A stretch of 15,012 nt of DNA from Deltaproteobacteria bacterium (GTDB lineage Bacteria; Desulfobacterota; DSM-4660; Desulfatiglandales; HGW-15): the NCBI GenBank assembly GCA_016932235.1, contig JAFGDF010000279.1, positions 1-15,012 of the forward strand, in the 5' to 3' direction. Within the stretch, counting starts at the first letter, position 1, and every line of letters begins with the position of its first letter. A program made the translations under genes and the position numbers. Below are positions 1-7,870 of this stretch, in pieces. Below the pieces are notes generated by a model that did no database searches, was not told the origin of the DNA, and saw only the letters and a list, made by a program, of their open reading frames with translations.

Positions 1-1059
1 GCTCAAATTTCCGGATCCGGTTTTAGCAAACTCTGTATTACCAAATGTGGAGTTATAAAAATAGCCCCCATATCTCACATTACAGTACGTAAGATCGGCT
101 GACCCGGCATCCTCAACGTATATACCGCGCCACCAACCCGGAGCTGCTGCGTCATCATTTCCATTATTATTGGCGTCGCCACCCACACTATCATCACGCC
201 AGTCGGTAAAATAGACAGGCGCCCCGGCTGTCCCCTGGACAGACAATGTGCCGCTTACCCAAATCCCCCTGGCGCTTGCGGATTTTATCACAGTTCCGGA
301 GGCAACGGTTAAGGTTGCCCCGCTTACAACGGTCAGATCTCCCGCAAGATACATGGAGTAGCTGCTGCTCAAATCCCAGATTGTATTGGTCGTGATATCG
401 CCATTTGTTTCAATTTGCACATCATAGGTGTTACCGGTGAAGATACAGGTGTCATTGATGAAGTCAGATGAGATATTTAGGCCGATAGATACCCCGGAAC
501 TGTTGTTTGAAAAGGTCGATTCGGAGGCTGAGACAATGCCGCTGTTTGCAAAGACCCGTAAGCCATTTCCAGAACTATTACTGAACGTACAACGGGTAAT
601 CGACAAGGATCCGGTACCGGTTTTGGCCAGATTGGTGTTACTGTAAGTACTGTTATAATACCTTCCACCATATTCAAAGGTGCAATTAGAAAAAGCACCA
701 GAACCACTATTGATTAGATATATTCCATACCAACTGCCAGGCGATGAACTGTCCCCCGTAAAATGGATCTGCTCGTTTGCTGTTGCGTTGGCAACTATCG
801 ATCCTTGTATCCACAATCCTCCGGAAGGACCGAACTGCACAGTCACACCCGGGTTGATGATGAGCGTAGCTTCCTCCGACACAGTGACAAAACTGGTGAC
901 GTTGTAGGGGCTGCCGGCAACCGTCCAGGTGGTATTGGCGCTAATATTTGATGATATCAGTGTATCGGCATAGGAGATACCACCGGTAAAAAGAACCGCG
1001 AACCAAAATAAAAAAAACGTGGGGTAAAGTTTCCCGCTAAATCTTATCATGCTCCCCAT
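1..1059 (-). CDS. Secreted right-handed beta-helix repeat protein (5' part, runs off window)
   Basis: Open without a stop from 1059 to the window edge (353 codons, C-terminus missing). I chose ATG 1059 because GGAGG lies 8 nt upstream; in-frame ATGs at 1080, 1074 and 1050 are alternatives. Residues 1-31 form a signal peptide: Arg/Lys early, a hydrophobic core about 12-25, probable cleavage after SYA (31). The mature part is rich in Ser, Thr, Asn and Gly with short hydrophobic strands, as in parallel beta-helix proteins. Two homologous modules are visible, about residues 45-215 and 228-353; each has a W-x-GIY strand followed by a C-x-x-x-YGG-Y-YNST block and an AKTGxG block. Module 2 carries an Asp/Asn-rich loop (about 289-303) that could bind calcium. 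The protein is probably exported or surface-exposed, but substrate and role cannot be told from sequence. Confidence 0.8.
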   Translation of the reverse strand, partial: MGSMIRFSGKLYPTFFLFWFAVLFTGGISYADTLISSNISANTTWTVAGSPYNVTSFVTVSEEATLIINPGVTVQFGPSGGLWIQGSIVANATANEQIHFTGDSSSPGSWYGIYLINSGSGAFSNCTFEYGGRYYNSTYSNTNLAKTGTGSLSITRCTFSNSSGNGLRVFANSGIVSASESTFSNNSSGVSIGLNISSDFINDTCIFTGNTYDVQIETNGDITTNTIWDLSSSYSMYLAGDLTVVSGATLTVASGTVIKSASARGIWVSGTLSVQGTAGAPVYFTDWRDDSVGGDANNNGNDDAAAPGWWRGIYVEDAGSADLTYCNVRYGGYFYNSTFGNTEFAKTGSGNLS

Positions 1060-1156
1060 GCCAAGGCCCTCCATTTTCATCTCAGCAATCATCAGTTAAT
1101 CGATATTAAGTCCAATATTATTAAAATTGGACAAAAACTCCCTTTTTGAGGAATAA

Positions 1157-1185
1157 AGTATATGGAGTATAAAGAAGCATGTCAA
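1157..1185 (-). promoter_or_regulatory. Sigma70-type promoter of the beta-helix gene
   Basis: On the minus strand a perfect TTGACA (-35, 1185-1180) is separated by exactly 17 nt from TATACT (-10, 1162-1157). Transcription would begin near 1150 and leave a leader of about 90 nt before ATG 1059. The leader contains the inverted repeat TCCAAT/ATTGGA at 1111-1131 (9-nt spacer), which could be an operator or a small hairpin. The role of the repeat is inference; the promoter match is strong. Confidence 0.75.
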
Positions 1186-1334
1186 TGAAGAACCTCTTTA
1201 AATTCCGGGTCTTCGTTCATTAAATATATTTTTATTGCTTTTTTCGAAGGTCCCTAACAGCTTTCAGTCTAAAAAGCTTCAGCCTGCTTTAATAATTTTT
1301 AATTAAAGGAATATGTGCATACCCCGATCTTTTC

Positions 1335-1367
1335 ATAAAAAAGGGGAGCGACTATTCACTCCCCCTT
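1335..1367 (-). terminator. Rho-independent terminator of the ferredoxin-AOR operon
   Basis: Read on the minus strand: GGGGAG (1364-1359), a 10-nt loop, CTCCCC (1348-1343), then a run of six T. It lies about 32 nt after the AOR stop codon and before the beta-helix promoter, so it should separate the two transcription units. Confidence 0.8.
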
Positions 1368-1399
1368 GGCACATTGTCTATACTTTTGTATTAAAAGGA

Positions 1400-3472
1400 T
1401 CAGGCGCCCAGCTTACCTTTCCCCGCCATTGTATCTGCAACTTTTTTCATGCCCATTCCTTCAAGTGTCTTTCTTGTAGGCCATCCCGTATCAATATTCC
1501 ACCCTTCCAGTTTATAAAAGTTAGTTTTGAATTTTTCTACGCCTTTTCTGTCAAGATAGAGATCATTCTGGCTTTCAAAGCTCCATTTACCTTTACTGTA
1601 TACGGGCTTGGGTCCGCTGATTGGAAAGGTTGCACCGGGCATATGCATAAATGGTGCAAATTTCTCCTGATTGCGATGCCTTCCGGCCATTACTCTTATA
1701 GCACGTTCCATGTTCCAGATCTTTCTTCCTGTTTCTATTGTATCCGCAAGTGAGTCTTTACTTCCTGTTACTGCCTTGTAATACCGATATTCCAGTTCAG
1801 GGCTGGGGCCTGCAAGCCCTCCGGGGCCGTTACCCATAAAGACAGGCAGAAGCATTTCGCATATGGACATGGATTCGTTGTAGAACCCTGCGTAGCGTCT
1901 GGCCCATGACAGCATCTTTGCCTTGTAGGGTGAATAGATACCGGTTTTAAATGCCTCGTCACCCTTCCATGAGTTGCTGAAAATAAGTGGCTCTCCATCA
2001 AAGGGCACTACCTTTTTTGCCATCATTTCAACAAGTTCTTCGGCCGTAAAATTGGCCGGGCCGCCGAATCCTCCGCCGCCGCTCAGGCCAAAGAAACCAT
2101 GCCACATGGGATCTCCGGACATGAATATATAGCTGTAGGCCCAGTCAACACCGGGAAGTGCATGGTGCCAGCTTGCACCCCAGGCAGGAAGGCGAAGTGT
2201 CCCGGCGTTCATATCCTCTTCAAGTCTTCCCCACTTGTGTACAGCTTCAAGAAAACCATCTGCCAGGTCTACGCCAATGCCGATTCTACGGGCAATGGCA
2301 TCACAGAAGGTTTCCCGGAATTTTAACGTGTCCCATTGATCCATGGGAAGAGGGTAGGAATCTATCTTTTTTCCAGGGCCCAGTTCACCAATCTCGTAGA
2401 GATACTTTATGTACCAGCCCATTCCCGGTTCCATTGGAACCATACCCTTAAAGGCCGGGGGAGCATCCTGCACAGGCAGGGTTATTGCTCCGCCGAATTT
2501 AGTCGCCCATGTACATATTCCCCATTTTATTGCAATATCAGCGCCTCGCATCCTGATATCCGGGTCGCCTCCCATCTGGCCCGGTTCCTGTTTGCCCATG
2601 TACCAGTATTCGTCAGCACACATAGATTCACCGCCGTAATAGGAATTACGTTTTCGGTCATTATTGATGCAGGGCATGCATGCGGCAGTTCCGGCCTGAG
2701 CAGTTATAATCTTGGGATATTTTCGTGTATGCCACAGCCTTGTATCCACAAGCCCTGCAGGATCAGCAACCTCGATGCTTCCTGTGCCTATTACACTGAT
2801 GGCCTTAAGGTTTTTTGAACCGAAAACACCACCAAACCCTCCTGTACGTGCGCTGACACCGCTTCCATGTATCAGGGCCGCAACCTTGGTAACGGCCTCC
2901 CCTACGGGACCAATGCATACAATCTGGGGCATTGCGGTTGTATAGTCATTGTCTATTTCTTTCCATTGCTGACCGAATCTTGTCCTGCCGGCAACAGCCG
3001 ATGTTATATTCGCCTGTGTTTCATAGGTGTCAAGACCCCAGAGACGTGTACCGTCTTCAATCTTTACATTGTCATTGATAATATTAATCCATACTGGTGC
3101 GTCTGCTCTTCCCTGTATTGCAATCCCGTCCCATCCGGCAAGTTTCAGCATTGTTGCAAATCTTCCGCCGAAACTTGTCCTGTGAAACAAAGGTCCCGGG
3201 TAGGTTTCGGGCGCAATTCCGCTGACACTGGTCCTGCCGCCGCCCGGAACACCTGTTGCTGCCAGGGGGCCAGCCATTAAAGATATTACATTGCGGGGAT
3301 CAAATGCATCCTGCATGTCCCAGTCACCCGGTTCAACAGCAAGGTCCCAGAATATGGCTGCGCCTATCCCTACGCCGCCTCCGAATTCTTCATATTTAGC
3401 GGTATCGATAGATCTGTATTCTTTATTATTCAGGTTTACTATTAATATTTTTCCTGCATATCCATTTGCCAT
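1400..3472 (-). CDS. Aldehyde:ferredoxin oxidoreductase (AOR) family tungsto/molybdopterin enzyme, YdhV-like
   Basis: 690 aa. Family members carry a bis-pyranopterin tungsten (or Mo) site and one [4Fe-4S] cluster; they oxidise aldehydes or reduce acids with low-potential electron carriers. Recognisable are the N-terminal MANGYAGKILIVNL strand, the AGPLAATGVPGGGR block (67-80), LKLAGWDGIAIQG (109-121), TGGFGGVFGSKNLKAI (210-225) and a C-terminal GWPTRKTLEGMG segment (663-674). Start, end and length resemble E. coli YdhV (about 700 aa) as I recall it. The cluster motif is atypical: C265xxC268 is followed by Asp272 where the third Cys of CxxCxxxC is expected; C285 lies further on, and C538 fits the distal ligand. 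No signal peptide is visible. It follows the Tat ferredoxin gene by 2 bp, and its Shine-Dalgarno GGAGGAG lies in that gene's last codons, so translation is probably coupled. Substrate unknown. Confidence 0.88.
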   Translation of the reverse strand: MANGYAGKILIVNLNNKEYRSIDTAKYEEFGGGVGIGAAIFWDLAVEPGDWDMQDAFDPRNVISLMAGPLAATGVPGGGRTSVSGIAPETYPGPLFHRTSFGGRFATMLKLAGWDGIAIQGRADAPVWINIINDNVKIEDGTRLWGLDTYETQANITSAVAGRTRFGQQWKEIDNDYTTAMPQIVCIGPVGEAVTKVAALIHGSGVSARTGGFGGVFGSKNLKAISVIGTGSIEVADPAGLVDTRLWHTRKYPKIITAQAGTAACMPCINNDRKRNSYYGGESMCADEYWYMGKQEPGQMGGDPDIRMRGADIAIKWGICTWATKFGGAITLPVQDAPPAFKGMVPMEPGMGWYIKYLYEIGELGPGKKIDSYPLPMDQWDTLKFRETFCDAIARRIGIGVDLADGFLEAVHKWGRLEEDMNAGTLRLPAWGASWHHALPGVDWAYSYIFMSGDPMWHGFFGLSGGGGFGGPANFTAEELVEMMAKKVVPFDGEPLIFSNSWKGDEAFKTGIYSPYKAKMLSWARRYAGFYNESMSICEMLLPVFMGNGPGGLAGPSPELEYRYYKAVTGSKDSLADTIETGRKIWNMERAIRVMAGRHRNQEKFAPFMHMPGATFPISGPKPVYSKGKWSFESQNDLYLDRKGVEKFKTNFYKLEGWNIDTGWPTRKTLEGMGMKKVADTMAGKGKLGA

Positions 3473-3474
3473 TT

Positions 3475-4242
3475 CTATGCTCCTCCTTTCTTTTCTGTTG
3501 ATTTCGGCGCTGCTTTGGGCATGCCCATTCCCGGAAATCCCATTTTTTGGGGAGGCGGCGCAAGATTGACATCATATCCGTCAATATCCATCTGCGGAGG
3601 TGCTTCTGTAACAAGTTTAAGCGCTTTGGCAGGACAGGTTTCAACACATGCCTGTTTACCATCAGGGCCGCCTTTTTCATTCCAGTAGGGGGCACTCTCA
3701 CAAAGGTCACATTTTGCCGATTTATTTATAAAAGGATTCCAGGTAGTCCTGTGGGGTTTCTGGGGGCAGGACTCAATACATTTTTTACATCCGATACATT
3801 TTGACTGGTCAATTCTCCTGATGTTGCCATTAGCTTCATCCACATGACATGCACCTGTAGGGCAGTTCTGTACACACAGAGGAGTGACACACTGCCTGCA
3901 TACAGACATAACAATATCATAGGGGTACTTGGTAAAGGAGGGCGCATCCCTGATGATTTGAATTCTGGATAGAGACGGGTTTGCGACACCCTCGTGAGTC
4001 AGAGAGCAGGCGAACATGCAGCTCTGGCAGCCGAGGCAGAGCCTGCTGTCATAAACCAGATATCCTTTTGACTCCGGATAGGTTACTTGCTGCGCTTCTG
4101 CTTCAGAGGTTTTAACATCGGTAGCTTTTACACAGGAAGTTGCTGCAATAGCTCCGGCCGCAAGTGCAGCGCTGCTTCCTACCAGAAACTGACGTCTGTT
4201 AATCTTTTTTTTCTTTTCTTCGGGTTTTTCATATCCAGCCAT
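3475..4242 (-). CDS. Tat-exported polyferredoxin with four [4Fe-4S] clusters, partner of the AOR-family enzyme
   Basis: 255 aa. The N-terminus has a twin-arginine motif, N-R16-R17-QFLVG, followed by an alanine-rich hydrophobic stretch (21-35). C37 after AATS could be a lipidation site, but the lipobox is weak. Sixteen cysteines form four clusters as in DmsB/PhsB-type electron-transfer subunits: C69/72/75/79, C115/118/123/127, C149/152/155/159 and C178/181/199/203. The C-terminal tail (about 227-255) is rich in Pro, Gly and Lys. E. coli YdhY, partner of YdhV, has the same plan as I recall it. The likely role is electron transfer to or from the AOR-family catalytic subunit, at the membrane or periplasmic face if the Tat signal works. 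ATG 4242 has AGGAG about 8 nt upstream. No membrane anchor subunit is encoded next to it in this window. Confidence 0.88.
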   Translation of the reverse strand: MAGYEKPEEKKKKINRRQFLVGSSAALAAGAIAATSCVKATDVKTSEAEAQQVTYPESKGYLVYDSRLCLGCQSCMFACSLTHEGVANPSLSRIQIIRDAPSFTKYPYDIVMSVCRQCVTPLCVQNCPTGACHVDEANGNIRRIDQSKCIGCKKCIESCPQKPHRTTWNPFINKSAKCDLCESAPYWNEKGGPDGKQACVETCPAKALKLVTEAPPQMDIDGYDVNLAPPPQKMGFPGMGMPKAAPKSTEKKGGA

Positions 4243-4546
4243 AGAGCATTCTCCTTTTATTAAATATTTTCATAATGATCAGATAAATGAAATGCTTCTT
4301 TTCTGTCTTCTTTATAAAGATAATTGATATGTCATATATGATATAGCTCTTTTTGAAAAAATAATGAAGTAAAAATTATCAGATCTAAATCTGTTTGGAT
4401 AAATAGGTTTATTTCTGCCAGGCGAAATATTTTTATAAAGGATTTGAATTTTTTTTTGATTTGTTATATCGATGCTGATATAAATCTTCTATCAATATCG
4501 ATATAAACCTGTAATTTACTGCGCTGAGATTCAAAAAGGAGAAATA
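4243..4546. other. Divergent regulatory region with AT-rich palindromes
   Basis: 304 bp between two divergent operons, strongly AT-rich and without a gene. Palindromic elements: TCATATATGA at 4332-4341; TTATATC-N6-GATATAA at 4464-4483; ATATCGATAT at 4495-4504; and a wider pair, TTATATCGAT (4464-4473) with ATCGATATAA (4497-4506). GATATAAA occurs as a direct repeat at 4477-4484 and 4500-4507. These look like binding sites for a dimeric regulator acting on both operons, which is inference. Confidence 0.6.
4456..4484 (+). promoter_or_regulatory. Probable sigma70 promoter of the rightward operon, overlapped by a palindrome
   Basis: TTGATT (4456-4461), 17-nt spacer, TATAAA (4479-4484), about 60 nt before ATG 4547. 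The palindrome TTATATC-N6-GATATAA (4464-4483) covers the spacer and most of the -10, the usual place for a repressor operator. The region is AT-rich, so chance matches are possible. Confidence 0.5.
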
Positions 4547-4813
4547 ATGGGGAATGAGGTTAGACGAGGAGTAAAATCACTGGATATAACACCTGAGAAA
4601 GAAGAAGAAATCATTAGACGCTGTTTTAATATGGTAGACTATCTGAACGATATAGCTGTTGATTTGATTACTGACTTTATTCATAACTCAACCTGTCCCC
4701 TTGCAAAGCAGGTCCTAAGAAACTCTCCTGAAACAATAGCAGTAAAATCCTTTGAAAAGGCAATTGATCAACTCAGTCATGAAATTCGTAGGAACGATTT
4801 AAAAATAATTTAA
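4547..4813 (+). CDS. Small unknown protein, first gene of the Mo-hydroxylase operon
   Basis: 88 aa, not recognised. GGAG sits 6 nt before ATG 4547. The protein is charged and appears largely helical: an N-terminal Arg/Lys segment, an acidic helix about 14-28, a hydrophobic amphipathic helix about 29-46, then a helix about 65-82 with alternating Lys/Glu. Cysteines are C26 and C50. No signal peptide, membrane segment or clear helix-turn-helix was seen. It ends 26 bp before the Mo-hydroxylase gene in the same direction, so cotranscription is likely. It could be a small regulator binding the nearby palindromes or an accessory factor for the hydroxylase; neither is shown by the sequence. Confidence 0.7.
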   Translation: MGNEVRRGVKSLDITPEKEEEIIRRCFNMVDYLNDIAVDLITDFIHNSTCPLAKQVLRNSPETIAVKSFEKAIDQLSHEIRRNDLKII

Positions 4814-4839
4814 CAGCCTAATATTAAGGAGGATAATTT

Positions 4840-7497
4840 ATGAAAAAAGTATCGTTAAAAATAAATGGAAAGCAATATGAATTTGATGTTGATCCGGATA
4901 AGGTGCTGCTGGATCTTCTTCGTGAAGACCTTCGCCTTACCGGTGCCAAACAGTCATGTGACAGAAAGGCACAGTGCGGTGCATGTACGGTAATAGTAAA
5001 CAAAAAAGCAGTAAAATCCTGTGTGACAAAGGTCACTAAGCTTGAAGGCGCTGATGTTATTACAATCGAAGGATTGGGTACTCCTGATAATCCTCATCTT
5101 ATTCAGGAGGCTTTTGTTCTTTCTGGTGCGATACAGTGCGGATTTTGTACCCCTGGAATGATCATGGCAACAAAGGTCCTGCTTGATAATAATCCGGACC
5201 CGACAGATGATGATATAAAAAAGGCACTTGCAGGAAACCTCTGCCGATGTACAGGATATAAAAAGATATTTGATGCTGTAAAGCTCTCAGCAGAATTTCT
5301 TAGAGGTGAAAAAACTCCGGACCAAGTCCGACCGGACCCCAATGGCCCTAAACTGGGCGTTTCCCACCCAAGGCCGTCTTCAATGATAAAGGCATGCGGT
5401 CTTGCCAAATTTGGCGCTGATATCTATCCTGATAATGCACTTGAATTGGCAGTTGTAAGGAGCACTGAAGAACATGCCAAAATAGTATCAATAGATACAT
5501 CGGTAGCAGATAAAATGCCGGGTGTAGCAGGCACGATGACTGCAAAAGATATCAAAGGAACTAACAGGATCCAGTTTATATTCAATGACCAGGTCGTGCT
5601 GTGCGATACAAAGGTAAGAAATCTCGGCGATCCAATTGCGATCGTGGCTGCCGAGACTCAGAAACAGGCAAGGGCGGCAGCCGAAGCAGTTAAAGTTGAA
5701 TATGAAAAACTGCCTGTTTTAAAAACTGTTGAAGAGGCAATGGCCAGGGATGATGTAAGGGTACATGATGAATTCCCCAACCTGGTTTATCAGCAACCCT
5801 CTATCAAAGGCGATGCTGCCAAGGCGTTTGAAGAAGCCGCCGCGGTTGTTGAATGTGATTTTTCAACGCAGATGAATCACCAGGCGCCCCTTGAGGGTGA
5901 GACTACGGTTGCATGGCTTGAAGGGGAGGAAGATCCCGTTCTTGTAGTGTCCGGCCGAAGCATTATGATTCATACACATATGGGAGCACTGCAGGGTGCT
6001 CTGGGGTATGAGAATATGAGATATGAAGAGCCCTTTTCAGGTGGTCAGTTTGGAATAAAGGCCTCTATCACTTCAGAAGGTATTTCTGGCGCGGCAGCTC
6101 TCCATTTTAAGAGAGCGGTCAGATATATACCGGGTCTGCATGAATCCATGCTGTTGAGCCCAAAGCGTCACCCATTTAAAATGAAGGTGAAACTGGCAGC
6201 AGATAAAGACGGTAACCTGACTGCCTATGGAAATGATTTTATAGTCAATAACGGCGCCTATATGCTGCTGGGAATTATTGTTGTAGGTCGTGCCATTGAA
6301 ATGTTTTCCGGCGCATACAGTATCCCCAACATTGATGCAATGGGTAAACTTGTTTATACCAACGACGCAGCAGGGGGTGCAGCTAGAGGCGCAGGGCCAC
6401 CACAGGTCAATTTTGCCCTCGAGTGTGCAATGGACATGCTGGCGGAAAAAATTGGCATGGATCCCCTTGAATTCAGGATTAAGAACTCCCTTAAACCGGG
6501 TGACAGTCTTTCAACCGGTATAGTACTTATTGATGACTCAACATTCCCGCAGGTCTGTGAATTGATCAGACCTCACTATGAGCGGGCAAAGAAGGATGCT
6601 GCTGGACATAAGGAAGGTAAGATCAGACGCGGAGTAGGGCTTGGCGCACATTCATTCGGAATCGGAATGCCCAGTGACATGGGAGTAGCTGTTGTTGAAC
6701 TTAATGAGGATGACGGAATAACAGTCTATACCGCAGCTGCAGACCCTGGAGAAGGTAATGACTCCATGTTCACACAGCTTGCAGCGCATATGCTGGATAT
6801 ACCTCTGGATAAGGTCAGACTGGTTACCCGAACCACAGAAAATACCTCTGAAACAGGTCCTGCGGCAAGCAGCCGTATTACATACATGGTAGGCGGCGCC
6901 ATGGTAAATGGTATTGAAGAGATGAAGGCTGCAATGAAAGAAGCCGGTACCAGTACCTATGAAGGACTGAAAAAAGCAGGGAAACAGACAAGGTATATTG
7001 GCAGAAAAACCACAAAAGAAGCTGACCTTGATCCTGAAACAGGGCAGGGCGCTGCATACGAAACCCAGGTGCATAATATCCAGATGGCTGAGGTTGAAGT
7101 CAACACAGAGACCGGTGAAGTTCGTGTCATCAAAATGACCACATCAGTAGACCCGGGTCCGGTAATTCATCCAATTAACCTTGAAGGACAGCTCGAAGGC
7201 GGTATGGACCAGGGTGTAGGTTATGCCCTGAGAGAAGAATATATCCATGGAGAAACAAAGGACTGGAAGACCTTCAAATTCCCGACCTTTAATACCTATT
7301 TTGACATGGAGATAATTCCTCCCCTTGAAACACCGCGCAAAAAGGGTGCTCTGGGTTCAATAGGAGTAGGCGAAATGACAATGGTATCAACAGCTCCGGC
7401 TGTTATCAACGCCATTAAAGATGCTTGCGGTGTATGGATTAAAGACCTTCCGGCAACCCCGGATAAGGTCCTGGCTGCGCTGGCAGCAAAAAAGTAG
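4840..7497 (+). CDS. mop: Molybdenum aldehyde oxidoreductase, xanthine oxidase family (Mop type)
   Basis: 885 aa in a single chain without an FAD domain, the plan and size of D. gigas aldehyde oxidoreductase (907 aa). Domain order: plant-type [2Fe-2S] domain with C40, C46, C49, C61; helical [2Fe-2S] domain with C100, C103, C135, C137; then molybdopterin-cytosine-dinucleotide domains (about 175-885). Mo-site motifs are GGQFGIK (401-407), RGAGPPQ (516-522) and GSIGVGE with the expected catalytic base E845. The family hydroxylates aldehydes to carboxylic acids with water as oxygen source and passes electrons from Mo through the two clusters to a ferredoxin- or flavodoxin-like acceptor. No signal peptide, so cytoplasmic. 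ATG 4840 has AAGGAGG 8 nt upstream. A DsrC/TusE-like protein and a cysteine desulfurase follow immediately, consistent with a need for a sulfurated cofactor. Exact substrate unknown; a related purine or aromatic hydroxylase role is possible but less likely given the fused, FAD-free layout. Confidence 0.92.
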   Translation: MKKVSLKINGKQYEFDVDPDKVLLDLLREDLRLTGAKQSCDRKAQCGACTVIVNKKAVKSCVTKVTKLEGADVITIEGLGTPDNPHLIQEAFVLSGAIQCGFCTPGMIMATKVLLDNNPDPTDDDIKKALAGNLCRCTGYKKIFDAVKLSAEFLRGEKTPDQVRPDPNGPKLGVSHPRPSSMIKACGLAKFGADIYPDNALELAVVRSTEEHAKIVSIDTSVADKMPGVAGTMTAKDIKGTNRIQFIFNDQVVLCDTKVRNLGDPIAIVAAETQKQARAAAEAVKVEYEKLPVLKTVEEAMARDDVRVHDEFPNLVYQQPSIKGDAAKAFEEAAAVVECDFSTQMNHQAPLEGETTVAWLEGEEDPVLVVSGRSIMIHTHMGALQGALGYENMRYEEPFSGGQFGIKASITSEGISGAAALHFKRAVRYIPGLHESMLLSPKRHPFKMKVKLAADKDGNLTAYGNDFIVNNGAYMLLGIIVVGRAIEMFSGAYSIPNIDAMGKLVYTNDAAGGAARGAGPPQVNFALECAMDMLAEKIGMDPLEFRIKNSLKPGDSLSTGIVLIDDSTFPQVCELIRPHYERAKKDAAGHKEGKIRRGVGLGAHSFGIGMPSDMGVAVVELNEDDGITVYTAAADPGEGNDSMFTQLAAHMLDIPLDKVRLVTRTTENTSETGPAASSRITYMVGGAMVNGIEEMKAAMKEAGTSTYEGLKKAGKQTRYIGRKTTKEADLDPETGQGAAYETQVHNIQMAEVEVNTETGEVRVIKMTTSVDPGPVIHPINLEGQLEGGMDQGVGYALREEYIHGETKDWKTFKFPTFNTYFDMEIIPPLETPRKKGALGSIGVGEMTMVSTAPAVINAIKDACGVWIKDLPATPDKVLAALAAKK

Positions 7498-7500
7498 GGA

Positions 7501-7869
7501 ATGGTCCACCCCCCCGGATCAGAACCGCTTACCGGCGATCTTGCCAGGGTGTACAGGGAGATTGCCGGTAAAACAATTCTTTTTGACAGAGAGGGCTTTC
7601 TATGGAAAGCTGATGACTGGACAGAAGAGATTGCTGAAATCCTAGGTTCTGAGAACGGGGTGGAAAAGTTCAGTGAAGTCCAGTGGAAGATTATCAGGTT
7701 TTTAAGAGATTTCTATTTTTACAACGGCAGGGCGCCAATGAATCGTGATATTAAGGCTGAAACGGGATTGAGCTTTATGGAGATGGAGGGGCTCTTTCCC
7801 GGAGGTATACGACTGGGCGCCCGTCGTTTTGCAGGCCTTCCCAATCCAAAGTCGTGTTCCGGTTATTAA
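7501..7869 (+). CDS. DsrC/TusE-family sulfur-carrier-like protein with one conserved cysteine
   Basis: 122 aa. Residues 23-119 follow the DsrC/TusE pattern: G-K-x-I-x-F-D-x-E-G-F-L (23-34), DDW (38-40), W62 in the HW-x-x-I-x-FLRDFY block (about 61-72), LFPGG (98-102) and the C-terminal AGLPNPKSC (111-119). The C-terminal cysteine (CysA of DsrC) is C119. The second DsrC cysteine, 11 residues earlier, is Arg108, so this is a one-Cys form like TusE. Three residues (SGY) follow C119 rather than the usual one, and about 20 residues precede the conserved domain. TusE passes persulfide sulfur in tRNA thiolation; DsrC does so in dissimilatory sulfite reduction. Here the gene sits 3 nt after mop and 1 nt before a cysteine desulfurase, with no dsrAB nearby, which suggests persulfide handling linked to the Mo enzyme. 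The ribosome site is weak, so coupled translation is likely. Confidence 0.8.
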   Translation: MVHPPGSEPLTGDLARVYREIAGKTILFDREGFLWKADDWTEEIAEILGSENGVEKFSEVQWKIIRFLRDFYFYNGRAPMNRDIKAETGLSFMEMEGLFPGGIRLGARRFAGLPNPKSCSGY

Positions 7870-7870
7870 A

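Larger units (their letters stand above)
1060..1399. other. Intergenic region between the AOR gene and the beta-helix gene
   Basis: 340 bp with no supported gene. It holds the minus-strand terminator at 1335-1367, the beta-helix promoter at 1157-1185 and the leader inverted repeat at 1111-1131. The plus-strand reading frame that crosses its right part only mirrors the AOR gene. Confidence 0.7.

Noticed and set aside
1313..1753. 146-codon plus-strand open frame
   Set aside because: It lies opposite the well-supported AOR gene for most of its length, has no recognisable family features and also crosses that gene's terminator.
2336..2818. 160-codon plus-strand open frame
   Set aside because: It is entirely antisense to the AOR gene, whose protein matches its family along the full length.
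6652..7074. 140-codon minus-strand open frame, rich in Cys, His and Phe
   Set aside because: It is antisense to mop within a conserved Mo-domain region; the composition is typical of a reversed coding frame.
7829..7870. TTG start giving a 14-residue longer cysteine desulfurase
   Set aside because: The added residues overlap the previous gene and do not resemble the family; ATG 7871 gives the usual N-terminus.
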